A stretch of 64,000 nt of DNA from Candidatus Obscuribacter sp. (GCA_021772095.1 JADYXR010000075.1:35668-99667), one strand, 5' to 3'; shown: positions 17,138 to 26,316, counted from the stretch's first letter. Numbers and translations: made by a program. Notes: generated by a model from the sequence alone, not told the origin.

Positions 17138-17447
17138 GTTCTAAAAAATGCTCGCCTTCATCAGTTATCACGAATCTATCTGTTTCTAGTTTTAAGTAGA
17201 AACGATCCGAATTCTTTAGGTTTTCTACACAGCCTAGTGTAGTTAACGTGGCAAGGCAGCTGTCTAGCAGCTGAGTATTCTTAACCATTAATGTGTCGCC
17301 GAGTACCGATGGACGTAATCCGAACTGTGATGAACGAGCGCGGCTATCATGCAGTTCTTGAAGTATCGCAATGGACAGCTCTTCTTCAGTCCAAGTAATA
17401 CCTTCTGATTTCCACGGTATATCTGAATGATTTGCTGCTTCTGACAT
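17109..17447 (-). CDS. Small hypothetical protein, winged-helix-like
   Basis: This is a 112-residue soluble protein. The pattern of helices with SIAILQELHDSR, VLGDTLMVKNTQLLDSCLATLTTLGCVE and a strand pair DRFVITDEGEHFLEHA resembles a winged-helix DNA-binding or adaptor fold, but no family is recognised. Its last codons (DAAKLWT) come from the 40-bp repeat shared with the end of the upstream CPBP gene. There, one base difference turns the tryptophan codon TGG into the stop TAG. A weak purine-rich stretch precedes the ATG. Confidence 0.5.
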   Translation of the reverse strand: MSEAANHSDIPWKSEGITWTEEELSIAILQELHDSRARSSQFGLRPSVLGDTLMVKNTQLLDSCLATLTTLGCVENLKNSDRFYLKLETDRFVITDEGEHFLEHADAAKLWT

Positions 17448-17568
17448 TTCTTCTCCAACAGAGAGTACCTTCCTCTACTGTAGGTTCAACTAGACTGTGA
17501 GTCAAATTTTCCACTATCTCGACTTATTTCCTTCTGAGCGCTTGCTCCGCAAAGGCAGTCAACGCCTG

Positions 17569-17614
17569 TTGTCCTTGAGGACAAAGAGGGCACAGGTGGA
17601 TTGTAGCCACCTGT
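17569..17614 (-). terminator. Pair of intergenic hairpins
   Basis: Two perfect stem-loops lie between the CPBP gene and the small gene downstream of it. TTGTCC-TTGA-GGACAA spans 17569-17584, and ACAGGTGG-7-CCACCTGT spans 17592-17614. No long T-run follows in either direction, so they could be a weak terminator or RNA-processing structure. Confidence 0.4.
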
Positions 17615-17629
17615 TATCTCTGGATGACT

Positions 17630-17670
17630 ACTCTGCTAACGGTTAAGTCTATAGCTTCGCAGCATCAGCA
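17630..17670. repeat. Copy of the 40-bp repeat at the CPBP gene end
   Basis: These 41 bases match 17096-17136 with a single difference (T at 17650, C at 17116). They include the final codons and stop of the CPBP gene. Confidence 0.85.
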
Positions 17671-20600
17671 CTCTGCTTCCGAAGTTTTATAAGCAACGCG
17701 AATAGAATGAAAGCCGGCAAAATAACGATCGTAGCGAGCGCGATAAACTCTGGCAAGAACAACTGCGGGCCGTTGTATGCAATGGTGGCAACGTATCCCA
17801 AACACGTAACCATGACAGCGCTCAGCGCGTAGGCGACATAACTGCTTCGTCCAAGTTGCGCTATCGCCACGTAAAGAAACAAGCCCATCGACAGCGATTG
17901 TGCCACTTCTAAAACGTAGTCCTGCCAGTAGCGTTCGCCGCTGCAAGCAACCAGTGTCGCCACCAGTCCGATCAATGCAATGCGCCCGAATGTAGGCGCG
18001 AATTTACCAGCCAAGCCCACTGCGGCCACGATCGCGCACAGCGTCATCGGCAGCCCTTCAAGGCATTTTATGGCAACGTATGCGATGGGAACATACACAT
18101 CAGTCAATTCAGTAATCGAATAGATCGAATCTACAGGCACCGAGGGTGATATCAGTTTAGCAATCATATCTTTGAGCTGATTAGTTATGACTGTGAATGA
18201 AATGGAAGCATACGAGAACAGAATAGCGTCGAACCACAGTTCCATCCTGCCATCGCGATGATTAGGCAGCTCGGAGTTTGTCTTACCGAACGTGTACTTT
18301 AAATAGGAAACGATTGGAGTTCGCGGAGCAATGATGCGCAGAGCACCAAGAGTGACCGCGATTAAAACTGATATCGAGACGAACTTGCCAAACAACGAAG
18401 AGGCGAGCCCGAGCAACTGTTCTGCGATGTACGAACTCATCGGCGTGGTCGTGCTCAGTCCCGTAAAGAACGACGGCAGATCATTGAGATAAGCCAACAG
18501 TCCCAGCGGGAGCGTCGCCAGGGCGATGATGATCGGAATGCGATATCTGATCGCACCGGTTCTGAGAACGGAATAGCACCACAAAAGAAAACCGAGTGCA
18601 AACAATATCGATCCAAAAGTTCGAACATGTCCGAGGATGACGTCTTTGGAAGTGCGCTTCTCGCGCTCAAAAGTCCAGGAATCCGGCACGTCCCAGAACT
18701 GCTGGAAATTGCCGACCTGACCGCCAATCACGTCTACGCTGATGCGGCAATCGGCTTCAGCCACTTTCAATCGGGGATAAGTAAATTCAACGGTGTAATC
18801 AATACGATTTTTTCGTTTGTCAGTCGATGTTTTTTTGAATTTGAAGTCCTTAAATTCCGGATGCGTTTCGCGCAGATAGTCTTCCGCCGTCTTCCGGGCT
18901 TCTTCCTCGGTCAGGCTGGCGCCCGGGTCATCTTCTTCACGCGTGATATCGAGCGTTGTCTCATTGCCGGCACCATCGAGATAAACGGTGTATTGCTCCG
19001 ACACCAGTGGCTTAAAGAACCGAACCGCCCAATAGAAGCCGCGCCTCGTCTCCTTAAAAATATTGCGCGTCGTTTCTGCATCAGTATTTTCAAAAATATA
19101 TTGAAAAGATTCACCGATCGAATTAGTAGATGAGGTGGCAGTTTGCATCCAATCTTTGGGATCGATATTATGCTTTTCCATGACCGCACGTGCGCGGGTA
19201 AGCGCTTCGGAGTGGCTGACCAGAAGTTTTGCATCCTGATTGATTCCACCCTTAATCGGAAAAATAATCAGGCTGATTATCCCTAGCAGACAAATTATTG
19301 CCATGCTGACTCGAACTCGTCGCGCCAATGGATGGTAATCGATTGGCGGAGGCGCGTCTTCGACCGGCGGTGGCGGCGGGATAATCAGAGGTATCTTGTC
19401 GTTGTCGTATTCGTCGCTGGTGCCGAGTTCTTTTTTCTTCTTCACAGCAAATGCCACAGCGACAAGGACCAGCCATGGTATCAAAGCTGGTATCACAGAA
19501 AGTTTAAGCGCAGTGACATCTGAGTATAAAAATGCTTCGACATACATGAACGAATCGACCAGGTAGTGCGACGAAACGCAAGCGACGATGCCATATCGGC
19601 GCAGAATCCAGCCTTGTAAAAGCCCGACCATAGTGAGTTCTAACCCACGAGCATACGCCGGTTCTTGAGGATAAGAACTGTGCGCGAATCCCCACACGAC
19701 GGCTTGAAACAAGTTGGCAATCCAGAAGTTTTTGAACAATCTGGTGCCGATACCGATACCAATGATGCGGCAGGCTAGCTCTTCTTCGAATGACGCAGTC
19801 ACACCAAGGGCAATCGCTGATACGAATGGAATGACGTTACTCAGCACTTCATGACTTTCCACACCGAGTGGGCACCAGAAATTCATTTGTTTGCCGGCAA
19901 TGTAATACAGCACGATCCAGCCAAGATGGATGGCGACGACAAAGTGGCCGACGATCACCGCGCGCACAAATTTTTCGTTCGTAACGCCGCCTACAGTCAG
20001 CATCTTTTCGAAAGCGATCTTGTGAGGAAAAAGTTTTCGATAAACAATTTCGGATCCGCCGAACAACGACACGCCCATCATGGCGTTGCCGACAAAGCCC
20101 ATGACTGCCTTGAAGACCACGTTGATAATGTAATCACGGAAAGCGATGGTGGGCGTGTAATTGGTGATCAGCGCCGGCAGGTGATTGAGGTAATCGAGCG
20201 CGGAAATTCCGCCGAGCAAAATGCCACCAAATATGGCGGCTCGCCAGCGAATGTTCTTCGTGATGATGCCCCAGACAAAAATCAAGAAGGCTACTGTTTG
20301 AAACAGATAGATAAAGAAGAAGGCGAACTGGCCAAGCAAAGTGTTGTATGAACGCATGGTGTCGAATTCGCGTTCCCACTTGTCGGGGACGTGCAGAAAT
20401 TTATTGTATTTCGTGATTTTATCGCCCGACACATACACGTAAACGCGCAGGTGTGCGGTCTTATAGTCGGTCTCCGGATCTTCCCAGGTGTACGAATGGT
20501 CTTCGCGTTTTGTTTTAGAAGATGATTCGTCAGAGATCAGCTTGGTAAATTTTCCAGCGTCAGGATCGTTAGCCTCAATGTACGCACGCGCGATTTTGCG

Positions 20601-21083
20601 CGCTTCTTCATGCGAGACGCTCGGCATCGCCGCGTCGTTTGGAACATCTCGATCGAACGAAACAAGTTTGCCCTGAGGCGAAATCCAACTGGTGAAATCT
20701 TCTTGATCGAATTCTTTGCACAAACTGGTTTTCCAATACCAAATCGGAATCTCAGTCGCCATCAGCTTGTTGGCTTGTTCTTGCGTGTACTCGTGTTCGA
20801 GAAAAGTTTTTGCACTGTCATCGTTTTCGAAAATAGTTGATTCAATCAAATCTTTCTTCGAATAACCCAACTTGGGCGCGAGCAAAAGTGCCTCGTCTTG
20901 AATTTCCAAACGAGGTTTTTTTATGTCGATCGACGCAGCTGGAAACGCTTGATATTTAAACGTTTGATAAACAAACACGCCACCAATTGCAAGCAAAATG
21001 ATCCACCACATGTGGTGATCGAAAAGCCGCTCGCGTTTTTTCGCCGGTGCTTCGCCTGGCGAATCACTATTCATCGTCTGCAC
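17649..21083 (-). CDS. Double-module CPBP (CAAX-type) intramembrane protease
   Basis: The protein has 1144 residues in two related halves. Each half has a TM segment, a soluble PepSY-like alpha/beta region (EEARKIARAYIEAND in the first, EEARKTAEDYLRETH in the second) ending in VPD.W, then 7-9 membrane helices. Only the first half carries CPBP glutamic protease motifs: EExxxR at E434-E435...R439, the FAHSS motif, and SHYLVD. The second half has no EExxxR, so it looks like a catalytically dead copy. Family members process prenylated or peptide substrates in the membrane. Most are about 200-350 residues, so this fusion is unusual. The C-terminus lies in the 40-bp repeat. The ATG is preceded by a weak purine stretch. 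Confidence 0.8.
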   Translation of the reverse strand: MQTMNSDSPGEAPAKKRERLFDHHMWWIILLAIGGVFVYQTFKYQAFPAASIDIKKPRLEIQDEALLLAPKLGYSKKDLIESTIFENDDSAKTFLEHEYTQEQANKLMATEIPIWYWKTSLCKEFDQEDFTSWISPQGKLVSFDRDVPNDAAMPSVSHEEARKIARAYIEANDPDAGKFTKLISDESSSKTKREDHSYTWEDPETDYKTAHLRVYVYVSGDKITKYNKFLHVPDKWEREFDTMRSYNTLLGQFAFFFIYLFQTVAFLIFVWGIITKNIRWRAAIFGGILLGGISALDYLNHLPALITNYTPTIAFRDYIINVVFKAVMGFVGNAMMGVSLFGGSEIVYRKLFPHKIAFEKMLTVGGVTNEKFVRAVIVGHFVVAIHLGWIVLYYIAGKQMNFWCPLGVESHEVLSNVIPFVSAIALGVTASFEEELACRIIGIGIGTRLFKNFWIANLFQAVVWGFAHSSYPQEPAYARGLELTMVGLLQGWILRRYGIVACVSSHYLVDSFMYVEAFLYSDVTALKLSVIPALIPWLVLVAVAFAVKKKKELGTSDEYDNDKIPLIIPPPPPVEDAPPPIDYHPLARRVRVSMAIICLLGIISLIIFPIKGGINQDAKLLVSHSEALTRARAVMEKHNIDPKDWMQTATSSTNSIGESFQYIFENTDAETTRNIFKETRRGFYWAVRFFKPLVSEQYTVYLDGAGNETTLDITREEDDPGASLTEEEARKTAEDYLRETHPEFKDFKFKKTSTDKRKNRIDYTVEFTYPRLKVAEADCRISVDVIGGQVGNFQQFWDVPDSWTFEREKRTSKDVILGHVRTFGSILFALGFLLWCYSVLRTGAIRYRIPIIIALATLPLGLLAYLNDLPSFFTGLSTTTPMSSYIAEQLLGLASSLFGKFVSISVLIAVTLGALRIIAPRTPIVSYLKYTFGKTNSELPNHRDGRMELWFDAILFSYASISFTVITNQLKDMIAKLISPSVPVDSIYSITELTDVYVPIAYVAIKCLEGLPMTLCAIVAAVGLAGKFAPTFGRIALIGLVATLVACSGERYWQDYVLEVAQSLSMGLFLYVAIAQLGRSSYVAYALSAVMVTCLGYVATIAYNGPQLFLPEFIALATIVILPAFILFALLIKLRKQSADAAKL

Positions 21084-21267
21084 ATACTCTGCAAGTGGTA
21101 AGAAAGGGTCGGACTGCGATTTAAGTTTATCCGAATTGAATCAAGCTTAGCGAGCACTAATTTATTTCCTGTTCACATCCAGGGCTGAACCGGCGATTGA
21201 TTCGATTTGCCGAGCTCCGATTATTCAAGCTTCCTAAGCAATTCCATTAATAGCTAAATTTCGGAAT

Positions 21268-22659
21268 ATGATCACTGCTTCGTACATCTTTCAGGTGGTC
21301 TTCGTGCCCGTGTCCACGAAATCAGAAACTTTGATCTGGAATCGACAAGCAGAAACTCTGCCGCGCAAAGAGCTTGAGGCTCTGCAGTTAGAGCGTTTGA
21401 AAGCAGTGCTGGAGCGCGTTTACGCCAAAGTGCCGTTTTACAAAAAGCACTTTGACCAGGTCAAAATCAATCTCTCGACATTCAAATCGCTTGACGACCT
21501 GCAATGTCTTCCGTTTACTAAAAAAACAGATCTGCGCGACAACTACCCGTTTGGTTTGTTTGCCGAACCGCTTGATAAGGTCCGTCGCATCCACGCCTCG
21601 TCAGGCACGAAAGGTAAACCGACAGTGGTCGGCTACACCGACAGCGACCTGGAAGATTGGAGAGAAGTTTGCGCTCGCTCGCTCGCCGCAGCTGGCGCCC
21701 GCCCCGCAGACGTCCTCCATAACGCTTATGGCTACGGGCTATTCACAGGTGGTCTTGGCATGCACTACGGCGCTGAAAATTTCGGCGCCACCGTCGTCCC
21801 GGCATCCGGCGGCAGAACCCAACAACAAATAATGCTGCTCCAGGATTTCGGCGCCAGAATCCTCTGCTCCACTCCTTCGTACGCACTGAACATGGCGTAC
21901 ATGATGGACGATTTAAAAATCGACAGAGAATCAATCAAACTTGAAATCGGCATCTTCGGCGCCGAGCCCTGGACCGAAGAATTGCGCCTGCAAATCGAAA
22001 AGGCGCTGTCCATCACCGCGCTTGACATATACGGTCTCAGTGAAGTGATGGGACCGGGCGTATCAATGGAATGCATTGAGGGCAGAAACGGTTTGCACAT
22101 CTGGGAAGATTATTTCCTCGCTGAAATCGTCGACCCCGAGACCGGGCGCAAGCTGCCATACGGCGAAGAAGGCGAGCTGGTTTTCACCACTCTAACCAAA
22201 GAAGCATTCCCGGTAATTCGATACCGCACAGGCGACATCTCTCGGCTTTACAACGAAGTTTGCTGTTGCGGTCGCACCATGGTTCGCATGGAACGAATCA
22301 AAGCGCGCCTGGATGACATGCTGATCATCAGAGGCGTCAACCTGTTTCCATCGGAAATCGAAAAGGTTTTGCTCTCGCTTGATGAATTGACTCCCCACTA
22401 TCAATTAGTAATCGATCGTGTGCGCGCGCTCGACGTGCTCGAAGTCCACGTGGAAATCACAGAACTGCTGCTGCAGGGCTGGGGCAGCTTCGACCACTCT
22501 AATCACGAAACGCTGACAAACAAAGTTCAGAATCAACTGAAAGATAGTCTCGGTCTGACCGCGGACGTAAAACTAATGCAACCACGCTCGGTGCCTCGCA
22601 GTGAAGGCAAAGCAGTGCGGGTTGTAGACCGCAGAAACCCCGATAATACAGAAAAGTAA
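21268..22659 (+). CDS. paaK: Phenylacetate-CoA ligase-type enzyme (PaaK family)
   Basis: This is an AMP-forming aryl-CoA ligase. It shows the PaaK N-terminus ([21 protein letters not shown]), the ATP-loop [25 protein letters not shown], the YRTGD motif and the C-terminal [16 protein letters not shown]...FPSEIE section. It activates an aryl acid such as phenylacetate or benzoate to its CoA thioester in the cytosol. The first 13 residues ([13 protein letters not shown]) are atypical; a GTG at 21304 with an AGGTGG motif 5 bases upstream may be the true start. A thioesterase and three crotonases follow on the same strand. The ring-epoxidising PaaABCDE complex is not in the window, so the true substrate stays open. 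Confidence 0.88.
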   Translation: MITASYIFQVVFVPVSTKSETLIWNRQAETLPRKELEALQLERLKAVLERVYAKVPFYKKHFDQVKINLSTFKSLDDLQCLPFTKKTDLRDNYPFGLFAEPLDKVRRIHASSGTKGKPTVVGYTDSDLEDWREVCARSLAAAGARPADVLHNAYGYGLFTGGLGMHYGAENFGATVVPASGGRTQQQIMLLQDFGARILCSTPSYALNMAYMMDDLKIDRESIKLEIGIFGAEPWTEELRLQIEKALSITALDIYGLSEVMGPGVSMECIEGRNGLHIWEDYFLAEIVDPETGRKLPYGEEGELVFTTLTKEAFPVIRYRTGDISRLYNEVCCCGRTMVRMERIKARLDDMLIIRGVNLFPSEIEKVLLSLDELTPHYQLVIDRVRALDVLEVHVEITELLLQGWGSFDHSNHETLTNKVQNQLKDSLGLTADVKLMQPRSVPRSEGKAVRVVDRRNPDNTEK

Positions 22660-22684
22660 CGGCTTAACCGGCTCGGAGGGTAAC

Positions 22685-23134
22685 ATGAAACCTGGTCTGG
22701 CGATTGGACAAACTCAGACAATCGAAATTGAAGTCACACCGGATATGGTGGCATACTTCGAAGGCGAATTGGTTCACAATCTATATTCGACATCAGTTCT
22801 GGTTCAACATATGGAAATGGCTGCTCGTCGGCTTCTCGTTCCATTTCTCAGCGATAACGAAGAAGCGATGGGATGCAATTTCGAAATCGCGCATCTGGCG
22901 ATGACGCTTCCAGGGATGAGCGTTCAAATCGAAGCGACGATTGTCGAAATTAGAGATAACAAAGTGGTGACCAACATCGAAGCTTCGAATATCCGCGGCA
23001 AGATCGCTCGCGGAACCGTTACACAAGCCATAGTCGACAGAGACTGGCTGCAAAATCGCATGAAAGAAATCAGCGTGATTCACAACATCGCGACTGAAAA
23101 ACACTCTCGTTCGCAGGCCGCTTACGCGAGTTGA
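22685..23134 (+). CDS. Hot-dog-fold acyl-CoA thioesterase (FlK-like)
   Basis: This is a 149-residue single hot-dog domain. The N-terminal GLAIGQTQTIEIEVTPDMVAYF, the HLAMTLPGMSVQIEA strand pair and the turn EMAARRLL resemble fluoroacetyl-CoA thioesterase-like and related acyl-CoA hydrolases. It would release or proofread CoA esters made by the neighbouring ligase. A strong CGGAGGG ribosome binding site precedes the ATG, which lies 25 bases after the ligase stop, so the two are surely in one operon. A nested hairpin follows the stop. Confidence 0.75.
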   Translation: MKPGLAIGQTQTIEIEVTPDMVAYFEGELVHNLYSTSVLVQHMEMAARRLLVPFLSDNEEAMGCNFEIAHLAMTLPGMSVQIEATIVEIRDNKVVTNIEASNIRGKIARGTVTQAIVDRDWLQNRMKEISVIHNIATEKHSRSQAAYAS

Positions 23135-23141
23135 TTCAAAG

Positions 23142-23175
23142 TTTCACCTCGCGGATTGAATCAATCCAGGTGAAA
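23142..23175 (+). terminator. Nested hairpin between thioesterase and crotonase genes
   Basis: The stem TTTCACCT/AGGTGAAA (23142-23149 and 23168-23175) encloses a second stem GGATTG/CAATCC with an AAT loop. The following bases (TTATCC) are only weakly T-rich, so this may be a partial terminator, a processing site or an operator. Confidence 0.5.
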
Positions 23176-23230
23176 TTATCCAGTCCTCATCCGTGTTTCA
23201 ACGGAACCCCAGACCGAAGAGGAACAACAA

Positions 23231-24199
23231 ATGGTGCAAACTACACAGCACGAAGCAATGTTGAGCGGAGCTCCTCCTGAGTCGTTCGGCTTTCGCAGAA
23301 TCAACTATACGAAATCTGGTTACATCGCCACGGTTTCGATCAATCGCCCGGACGTCCTGAATTGCTTCGACATGCAGACTCTTAACGAGCTGGGAACGGC
23401 GTTCCTGGACTCGTCTCGGGACGATGCCGTCGCTGTTGTCGTAGTCACAGGAGTGGGCGACAAAGCGTTTTGTACCGGCGCCGATTTGAAAGAACAAGAA
23501 GATCCGATTCTCAAAAAACCAAACGACTATTACAAATGGATGTACGCGTTTATCGAGATGCACGATCGATTGCGCAACATCGGCAAACCGACAATCGCAA
23601 GATTGAACGGCATGGTCGTCGGTGGTGGCAACGAGCTGAACATGGCTTGTGACCTGGCGATTGCAGCAGATCATGTGACCATAAAACAGGTCGGCGCGGC
23701 ACGAGGTAGTGTCGCCGCCGGTGGTGCCACGCAATGGTTGCCATTGATCGTCGGCGATAGACGCGCACGCGAAATGCTATTGACCTGCGAGCCTATCGAC
23801 GCGTACACCGCACTCGATTGGGGTCTGGTCAATCAGGTGGTTCCTTATTCCATGCTGGATTCGGCTGTCGAGGAACTGGCCCAGAAGATGTACAACAAGC
23901 TGCCCGAGTGCACCAGATACACAAAACAGCAACTCAATTTCTGGAGAGATTTCTCCTGGTCAATGACGATCGGACACGCGCGCGATTGGCTCTCCTTGCA
24001 CGCCGGCTCATTTGAAACAGCACAAGGACTGAAATCGTTTCGCAAGAAAACAGAAATGGATTACGACACTATTCGCTGCAAAGCAGCCGGACCGACCGGA
24101 CCGATTAACCCAGCCGCCGGTTTCAAAAAATGCGGCAACTGCAGCACCACAATGGCGGAGAACTTCAAGTTCTGCGGCGAGTGCGGCAAGGATATCTAG
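23231..24199 (+). CDS. Crotonase-family enzyme with C-terminal zinc ribbon
   Basis: Residues about 20-270 form an enoyl-CoA hydratase/isomerase fold. CTGADLKEQ and NGMVVGGGNELNMACDLAIA supply the oxyanion hole. Of the usual catalytic glutamates, the first is missing (KQVGAARGSVAAGGATQW) and the second lies in RRAREML. That pattern recalls 6-oxocyclohexenecarbonyl-CoA hydrolase (BamA/Oah)-type crotonases, a comparison from memory. The C-terminus is unusual: CGNC-12-CGEC makes a zinc ribbon (about residues 300-320). A GAGGAAC motif precedes the ATG. It is the third gene of the aromatic acyl-CoA cluster, and the exact reaction is not determined. Confidence 0.78.
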   Translation: MVQTTQHEAMLSGAPPESFGFRRINYTKSGYIATVSINRPDVLNCFDMQTLNELGTAFLDSSRDDAVAVVVVTGVGDKAFCTGADLKEQEDPILKKPNDYYKWMYAFIEMHDRLRNIGKPTIARLNGMVVGGGNELNMACDLAIAADHVTIKQVGAARGSVAAGGATQWLPLIVGDRRAREMLLTCEPIDAYTALDWGLVNQVVPYSMLDSAVEELAQKMYNKLPECTRYTKQQLNFWRDFSWSMTIGHARDWLSLHAGSFETAQGLKSFRKKTEMDYDTIRCKAAGPTGPINPAAGFKKCGNCSTTMAENFKFCGECGKDI

Positions 24200-24291
24200 A
24201 AACTCACCTCAGTAACCTCGCAAAGGCGGCTATTTTGAGCAAAACTATCGAAAAGATTGAAAAGGTTGATGAACTCGTTAGGGAGACGAAA

Positions 24292-25074
24292 ATGACAGAA
24301 GCGACTTACAAAAACATTCTTGTTGATCAAGATGGCGCAATTGGTATCGTGACACTGAACCGACCAAAAGTGCTCAACGCGCTCAGCCATGAACTCATGG
24401 ACGAGTTAGTCGCAGCGCTCGAAATTTTCGATCGCGATGACAAAATCCGCGTCATCATCCTCACCGGCAGCGAGCGCGCCTTCGCGGCTGGTGCCGATAT
24501 CGGCGAAATGTCGGACGAAACAACAATCAGCATCATGCAAAAAGACAGATTCGCCACCTGGGCAAAAGTCGCCAAAATCAAAAAGCCAATCATCGCTGCT
24601 GTCAGCGGCTACGCCCTCGGCGGCGGCTGCGAATTGATGATGTCCTGCGACATCATTATCGCTTCCGAATCAGCACAAATCGGTCAGCCCGAAATAAACA
24701 TCGGTGTCATACCCGGTGCCGGTGGAACTCAAAGATTGACTCGCGTAGTCGGCAAACACAAAGCAATGGAGATGATCCTCACGGGTCGTCCGATGAATGC
24801 GCAAGAAGCGTTTCACTACGGTCTGGTAGTTAAAGTGGTGCCGGTTGAACTTTATCTCGACGAAGCAAAATCGCTGGCACGAGAGATCGCCAAGAAATCA
24901 CCTGTTGCTTTGAAGATGGCTAAGGAAGCCGTTCTCAAAACGTTCGATACTTCGATTTCCGAAGGTCTCGAATTCGAGCGTAAGAACTTCTACATGCTCT
25001 TCTCTTCCGAAGATCAAAAAGAAGGAATGAAAGCATTCTTGGAAAAACGCCAACCAACGTTCTCCGGACGCTAG
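24292..25074 (+). CDS. Enoyl-CoA hydratase (PaaF-like)
   Basis: This is a 260-residue crotonase of standard length. It has the FAAGADIGEM oxyanion loop, GYALGGGCELMMSCD, and both catalytic glutamates in GQPEINIGVIPGAGGTQRL and KAMEMIL. It should hydrate trans-2-enoyl-CoA, as FadB/PaaF-type enzymes do. The reading frame stays open upstream to 24130, inside the previous gene. However, ATG 24292 has an excellent GGGAGACG ribosome binding site and matches the family N-terminus, so it was chosen. The next crotonase follows after 165 bases that contain a large inverted repeat. Confidence 0.87.
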   Translation: MTEATYKNILVDQDGAIGIVTLNRPKVLNALSHELMDELVAALEIFDRDDKIRVIILTGSERAFAAGADIGEMSDETTISIMQKDRFATWAKVAKIKKPIIAAVSGYALGGGCELMMSCDIIIASESAQIGQPEINIGVIPGAGGTQRLTRVVGKHKAMEMILTGRPMNAQEAFHYGLVVKVVPVELYLDEAKSLAREIAKKSPVALKMAKEAVLKTFDTSISEGLEFERKNFYMLFSSEDQKEGMKAFLEKRQPTFSGR

Positions 25075-25080
25075 TTCTAA

Positions 25081-25152
25081 ACAGGTGTTGGTCGCCGTCG
25101 ACAAGTTTCAGACTCGACAAAATCGTGAGACTTCATCGGAACCAACACCTGT
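25081..25152. promoter_or_regulatory. 12-bp inverted repeat flanking a 48-bp loop
   Basis: ACAGGTGTTGGT at 25081-25092 is perfectly complementary to ACCAACACCTGT at 25141-25152, with a smaller GTCGA/TCGAC pair inside. Located between two crotonase genes, it could act as a terminator-like structure or an mRNA processing element. No T-run follows. Confidence 0.5.
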
Positions 25153-25239
25153 CGCCATACGGCACTGTATCGGTGAAACCTCGACCGCAACAGCAAATCA
25201 TTAACAACACGACCTTTTGACACCAAGGAGCTATGAGCA

Positions 25240-26037
25240 ATGACTGAAGAGAACATTCTCGTGATCGAGAAAAAAGGCAAAGTCGGAATTATTACTCTCA
25301 ATCGTCCCGACAAATTGAATGCGTTCAATGATGAACTGACGTTTCGTCTTCAGGATGCACTCAAAGAACTTGAAAAAGACAAAGAAGTTCGCGCCATCGT
25401 GATCACAGGCTCCGGTCGCGGATTCTGCGCCGGTCAAGATTTGCAGAGCCGCAGCATCTCGCAGGAAGTCGGCGAGCGTCCGTCGTTGGGTGATTCTATC
25501 CGCCGTCGCTACAATCCAATCATCGCAAAACTTCGCCGGATGGAAAAACCAATTATCGCCGCCGTCAATGGTGTCGCCGCTGGTGCCGGAGCGAGTCTTG
25601 CATTTGCATGCGACTATCGCATTGCCGGAGAAAGCGTTTCATTCATCCAGTCATTCACCAAAGTTGGTTTGGTGCCTGACTCCGGTTCGACCTTCCTATT
25701 ACCTCGTTTGATCGGCGTCACCAAAGCATTTGAACTGATGCTTTCTGCAGAGAAACTTCCAGCAGCCGAAGCGCTGAAGCTCAACTTGATCAACAAAGTT
25801 TGCCCTGATACTGATGTGATGAAAGAAGCAATGGAACTGGCAGACAAATTAGCCGCCGGTCCAACCAAAGCTTTCGCTCTGACCAAACGCGCCATCAACC
25901 GAGCCATCTTCCCCGACCTGGAAGAGTTGCTCGAGTATGAAGCCAACTTGCAAGAAATCGCCGGTCGCAGCGACGATTTCGCCGAAGGCGTCAAAGCCTT
26001 CGTAGAAAAGCGCACACCAGCTTATTCAGGCAAGTGA
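25240..26037 (+). CDS. paaG: Enoyl-CoA isomerase/hydratase (PaaG-like)
   Basis: This is a 265-residue crotonase. Features typical of PaaG-type ring-opening isomerases are GFCAGQDLQSR, AAGAGASLAFACDYRIA and SFIQSFTKVGLVPDSGSTFLLPRL, with aspartate in VPDSG as the key acid. In the phenylacetate pathway PaaG converts the ring epoxide to oxepin-CoA; here the ring-epoxidase genes are absent from the window, so a related isomerisation in fatty or aryl acyl-CoA turnover is equally possible. A purine-rich AAGGAG lies about 11 bases before the ATG. It is the last gene of the cluster, and a hairpin follows. Confidence 0.82.
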   Translation: MTEENILVIEKKGKVGIITLNRPDKLNAFNDELTFRLQDALKELEKDKEVRAIVITGSGRGFCAGQDLQSRSISQEVGERPSLGDSIRRRYNPIIAKLRRMEKPIIAAVNGVAAGAGASLAFACDYRIAGESVSFIQSFTKVGLVPDSGSTFLLPRLIGVTKAFELMLSAEKLPAAEALKLNLINKVCPDTDVMKEAMELADKLAAGPTKAFALTKRAINRAIFPDLEELLEYEANLQEIAGRSDDFAEGVKAFVEKRTPAYSGK

Positions 26038-26047
26038 ACGCGCGATG

Positions 26048-26217
26048 AAGGCGACTCCGAACGCCGCCTTTGACTGCGCTAGCCCCATGGTTCAACAGGA
26101 TCTGCTCGCCCGTTGGTCCAACATCATCCGCGAGCCTGATGGTCAAACACATCGCTTGCCTGATTGTTAAACACGATCCGCCGGTATCCCTGACCTTTCG
26201 TCTGTGGAAACCGGCGG
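26048..26217 (+). terminator. Hairpins after the crotonase cluster
   Basis: AAGGCG-11-CGCCTT (26048-26070) followed by a short T pair, and CCGCCGGT-24-ACCGGCGG (26178-26217), lie in the 279-base gap before the kinase gene. Two near-identical 20-base phrases starting GCCTGAT (26134 and 26157) are also present. Nothing codes here; a terminator is the simplest reading. Confidence 0.4.
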
Positions 26218-26316
26218 TTCCTTCAGGCGGCGAAACTGCGCCAAGCGCTGCAACCTGCTGGCTACCAGCAAAAGTGCTGGTATAATCGCTTTTTAGATGA
26301 CAGCAAAACATTTCTC

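Noticed and set aside
24130..24291. Upstream extension of the PaaF-like gene into the zinc-ribbon crotonase
   Set aside because: ATG 24292 has a strong ribosome binding site and matches the family length; the extension would overlap the previous gene by 70 bases.
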